From: Neodiprion pinetum
Taxonomy: Eukaryota; Arthropoda; Insecta; Hymenoptera; Diprionidae
Direction: 5' to 3'
Assembly (NCBI RefSeq): GCF_021155775.2
Contig: NC_060234.1
Span: 13,195,871 to 13,259,870 of the forward strand
DNA length: 64,000 nucleotides
Shown here: one piece after another, positions 62,610-64,000 of the stretch
Numbering within the stretch: the first letter of the stretch is position 1
Layout: each line of letters begins with the position of its first letter
Translations under genes and position numbers: made by a program
The notes under the pieces: generated by a model
What the model was told of the DNA's origin: nothing
The model's database searches: none
Seen by the model: only the letters and a program-made list of their open reading frames with translations

Positions 62610-64000
62610 ATTTCAAAGGTTATAAGTCACAAGGATGAAAGTTGAGAGTTTTCTGTCAACCGCATGATTCGCGTGTTGTTTTCAAATAATAATATCGTCC
62701 ACGATTCACTCAATGATGTTAAAGATGTTGAAACACCATTATTTCTAGTTTCAGCAACTTATTATGATCATCAACGGGTGGATCACACGCTTTGCATCTA
62801 CTCGCGATTTAAATAGAATAATCCCCATTTGGTTCACTTTTGCTCAATAATAGATAATGAATTAAATTATGATCAGGTAATATCCAACTCATAATATTAA
62901 ATTATCTATCCTGCTAAAAAAGTCCTATAGGATTTAATCGATCGCGGTTAGGTATAAAAAATACCGTGAAATAGGATTCAAAACAAGATACTAAATGAGA
63001 AGTATATCATGTTTCGGATTCCACTTTTACAATGTTTGTTCAGAATTTTTCATGTTCTATCCCATCTTTCGAGCAGGTGTAATAAGTATGTACAGAACCA
63101 ATAATTCCAATCGCAGTTGTCGTATAGATAAAGTTTAAATGTTCATCTGAGATGAAAATTCATGGCGTAAATGATTTTAAAATTGATACAAACGTTAAAC
63201 ACATCATTTAGTTACGATTAGTATTTTTGGAAAAAATACTTATGACGAAATACAAAACGATTCCGTACTTTGATTATTTCAATAATTGCTCGGACCTGAG
63301 GAAATTGAGGAAACACGCATTAACAGATCGTGGGCGTTGGTAATTGTTACGCCTATATCTTTAACGGACAGCCTCTTTAATAACGTGCAATAAAAACGGT
63401 CCAGAAGCTGAGATAGCAGCTGCGCGAACAAAATACCGTACGATACGTTCACGCTTAACATGATGTTGCGAAATACTAAAGAATATTCAATTCGGGCGCA
63501 GTTTCGTTGGAAAACTCATACCTGAATTTATATTAACGAAGTATATTTTTCATGCGAAATACAAACAAAACACATTGGATCACAATAACAGAGAATTATG
63601 GGTACAATTTTACGTATCCGATAAACTTACGAAAAAATGTTTGAATGACTTCATAGAAATTATGGTCAGTGGACGTTTCGAAAAAATTTACAAAAACATA
63701 TCTTCAATGTGCACGTAATTCGTTTATTAGTTAAAGAGTCTAGGGGAAAAGCCGCTTTATTCCATTTTTTATTGAAAACGAGTTAGCGATACCATTGTTA
63801 TTGCATCAGAGAGTAGTTTCTGAAAACATCTTTGTTGAAAGAGAAAACCATTACCAGTCCAAAAAAACCTGCCAGAAAAATTGCTATCAAACGTACTCTT
63901 ACGAAAAAACAAATATTGATTTGCATTTTTCTTGAAATCAGTTCAAGTGAACTAAAGTCTTTTTTTTCTCTGGACCCTTCAGTTCATTAACAATTCACGC
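62610..64000. other. Gene-free upstream stretch
   Basis: AT-rich with no supported gene. A 60-codon minus frame at 63279-63461 has fairly balanced codons but no recognised motif. Confidence 0.35.

Noticed and set aside
63279..63461. 60-codon minus-strand ORF upstream of DAT
   Set aside because: Codon use is fairly balanced but there is no homology I recognise and no splice signals that would join it to DAT.
1..64000. CRISPR array, prophage, rRNA genes or bacterial origin
   Set aside because: No spaced direct repeats, no ribosomal RNA sequence and no prokaryotic gene layout were seen; splice sites and retroelements show a eukaryotic genome.

Overview
This window is a stretch of insect nuclear DNA, AT-rich and packed with transposons. 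The clearest host sequence is a dopamine-transporter-type SLC6 exon (62149-62324, minus strand). It has a splice acceptor, a splice donor and the TM1 sequence typical of insect DAT. No bacterial operons, rRNA genes or CRISPR arrays are present. The transposon set (Polinton, errantivirus-like, DIRS-like, Penelope-like, Kolobok-like and Harbinger-like elements) suits a hymenopteran or another insect, but the sequence alone does not fix the order.

The centrepiece is an apparently intact Maverick/Polinton (adintovirus-like) element of about 13.3 kb, at about 17494-30800. Its inverted terminal repeats of about 0.7 kb are almost identical. Left to right it encodes protein-primed DNA polymerase B (+), chromodomain integrase (-), a fibre-like coiled-coil protein (-), a DUF8207-like protein (-), a packaging ATPase (-), a PLA2-domain virion protein (+), an adenovirus-type cysteine protease (+), a penton-like minor capsid protein (+), one or two candidate small ORFs, the double-jelly-roll major capsid protein (+), a 198-aa conserved protein (+) and a 104-aa small protein (-). 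Together these would replicate, package, mature and integrate a virion-like element. The protease has no ATG of its own. The PLA2 gene ends in A AAA AAC directly before its stop codon, followed by a 6-nt spacer and a hairpin, and a -1 shift there leads exactly into the protease frame. A retrovirus-like PLA2-protease fusion by ribosomal frameshifting is therefore predicted. A relic of a second Polinton (about 16960-17214) lies just to the left.

Layout, left to right. At 161-1752 is a TTAA-flanked, internally deleted Kolobok-like element. At 2880-8040 is a three-level nest: a non-LTR reverse transcriptase is split by a 4.2-kb TIR transposon (TSD TAA), whose transposase is split by another TTAA-flanked element. 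At 8219-14162 is an errantivirus-like LTR element with 5' LTR, gag, a damaged protease, a macro domain, the integrase tail and env, but no RT/RNase H/IN core. At 14665-16750 is a decayed DIRS-like gag-RT. The Polinton relic and Polinton follow. At 31074-33073 is a foldback element containing a 1355-bp TG...CA insertion with a 6-bp TSD (probable solo LTR). At 33800-35850 is a Harbinger-like transposase relic, and at 37090-38843 a Penelope-like relic with a hammerhead-ribozyme-like motif. At 38850-43195 is another transposase-like gene relic split by two MITEs. Then come Copia-like gag, tandem repeats, an 8-bp-TSD foldback MITE, Gypsy pol, two more copies of the 3363-7558 transposon family (51120-53030 and 57690-59130), a solo LTR, and finally host sequence with DAT exon(s).

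Boundaries of decayed elements are read by eye from repeats and reading frames and are approximate unless a target-site duplication is given.
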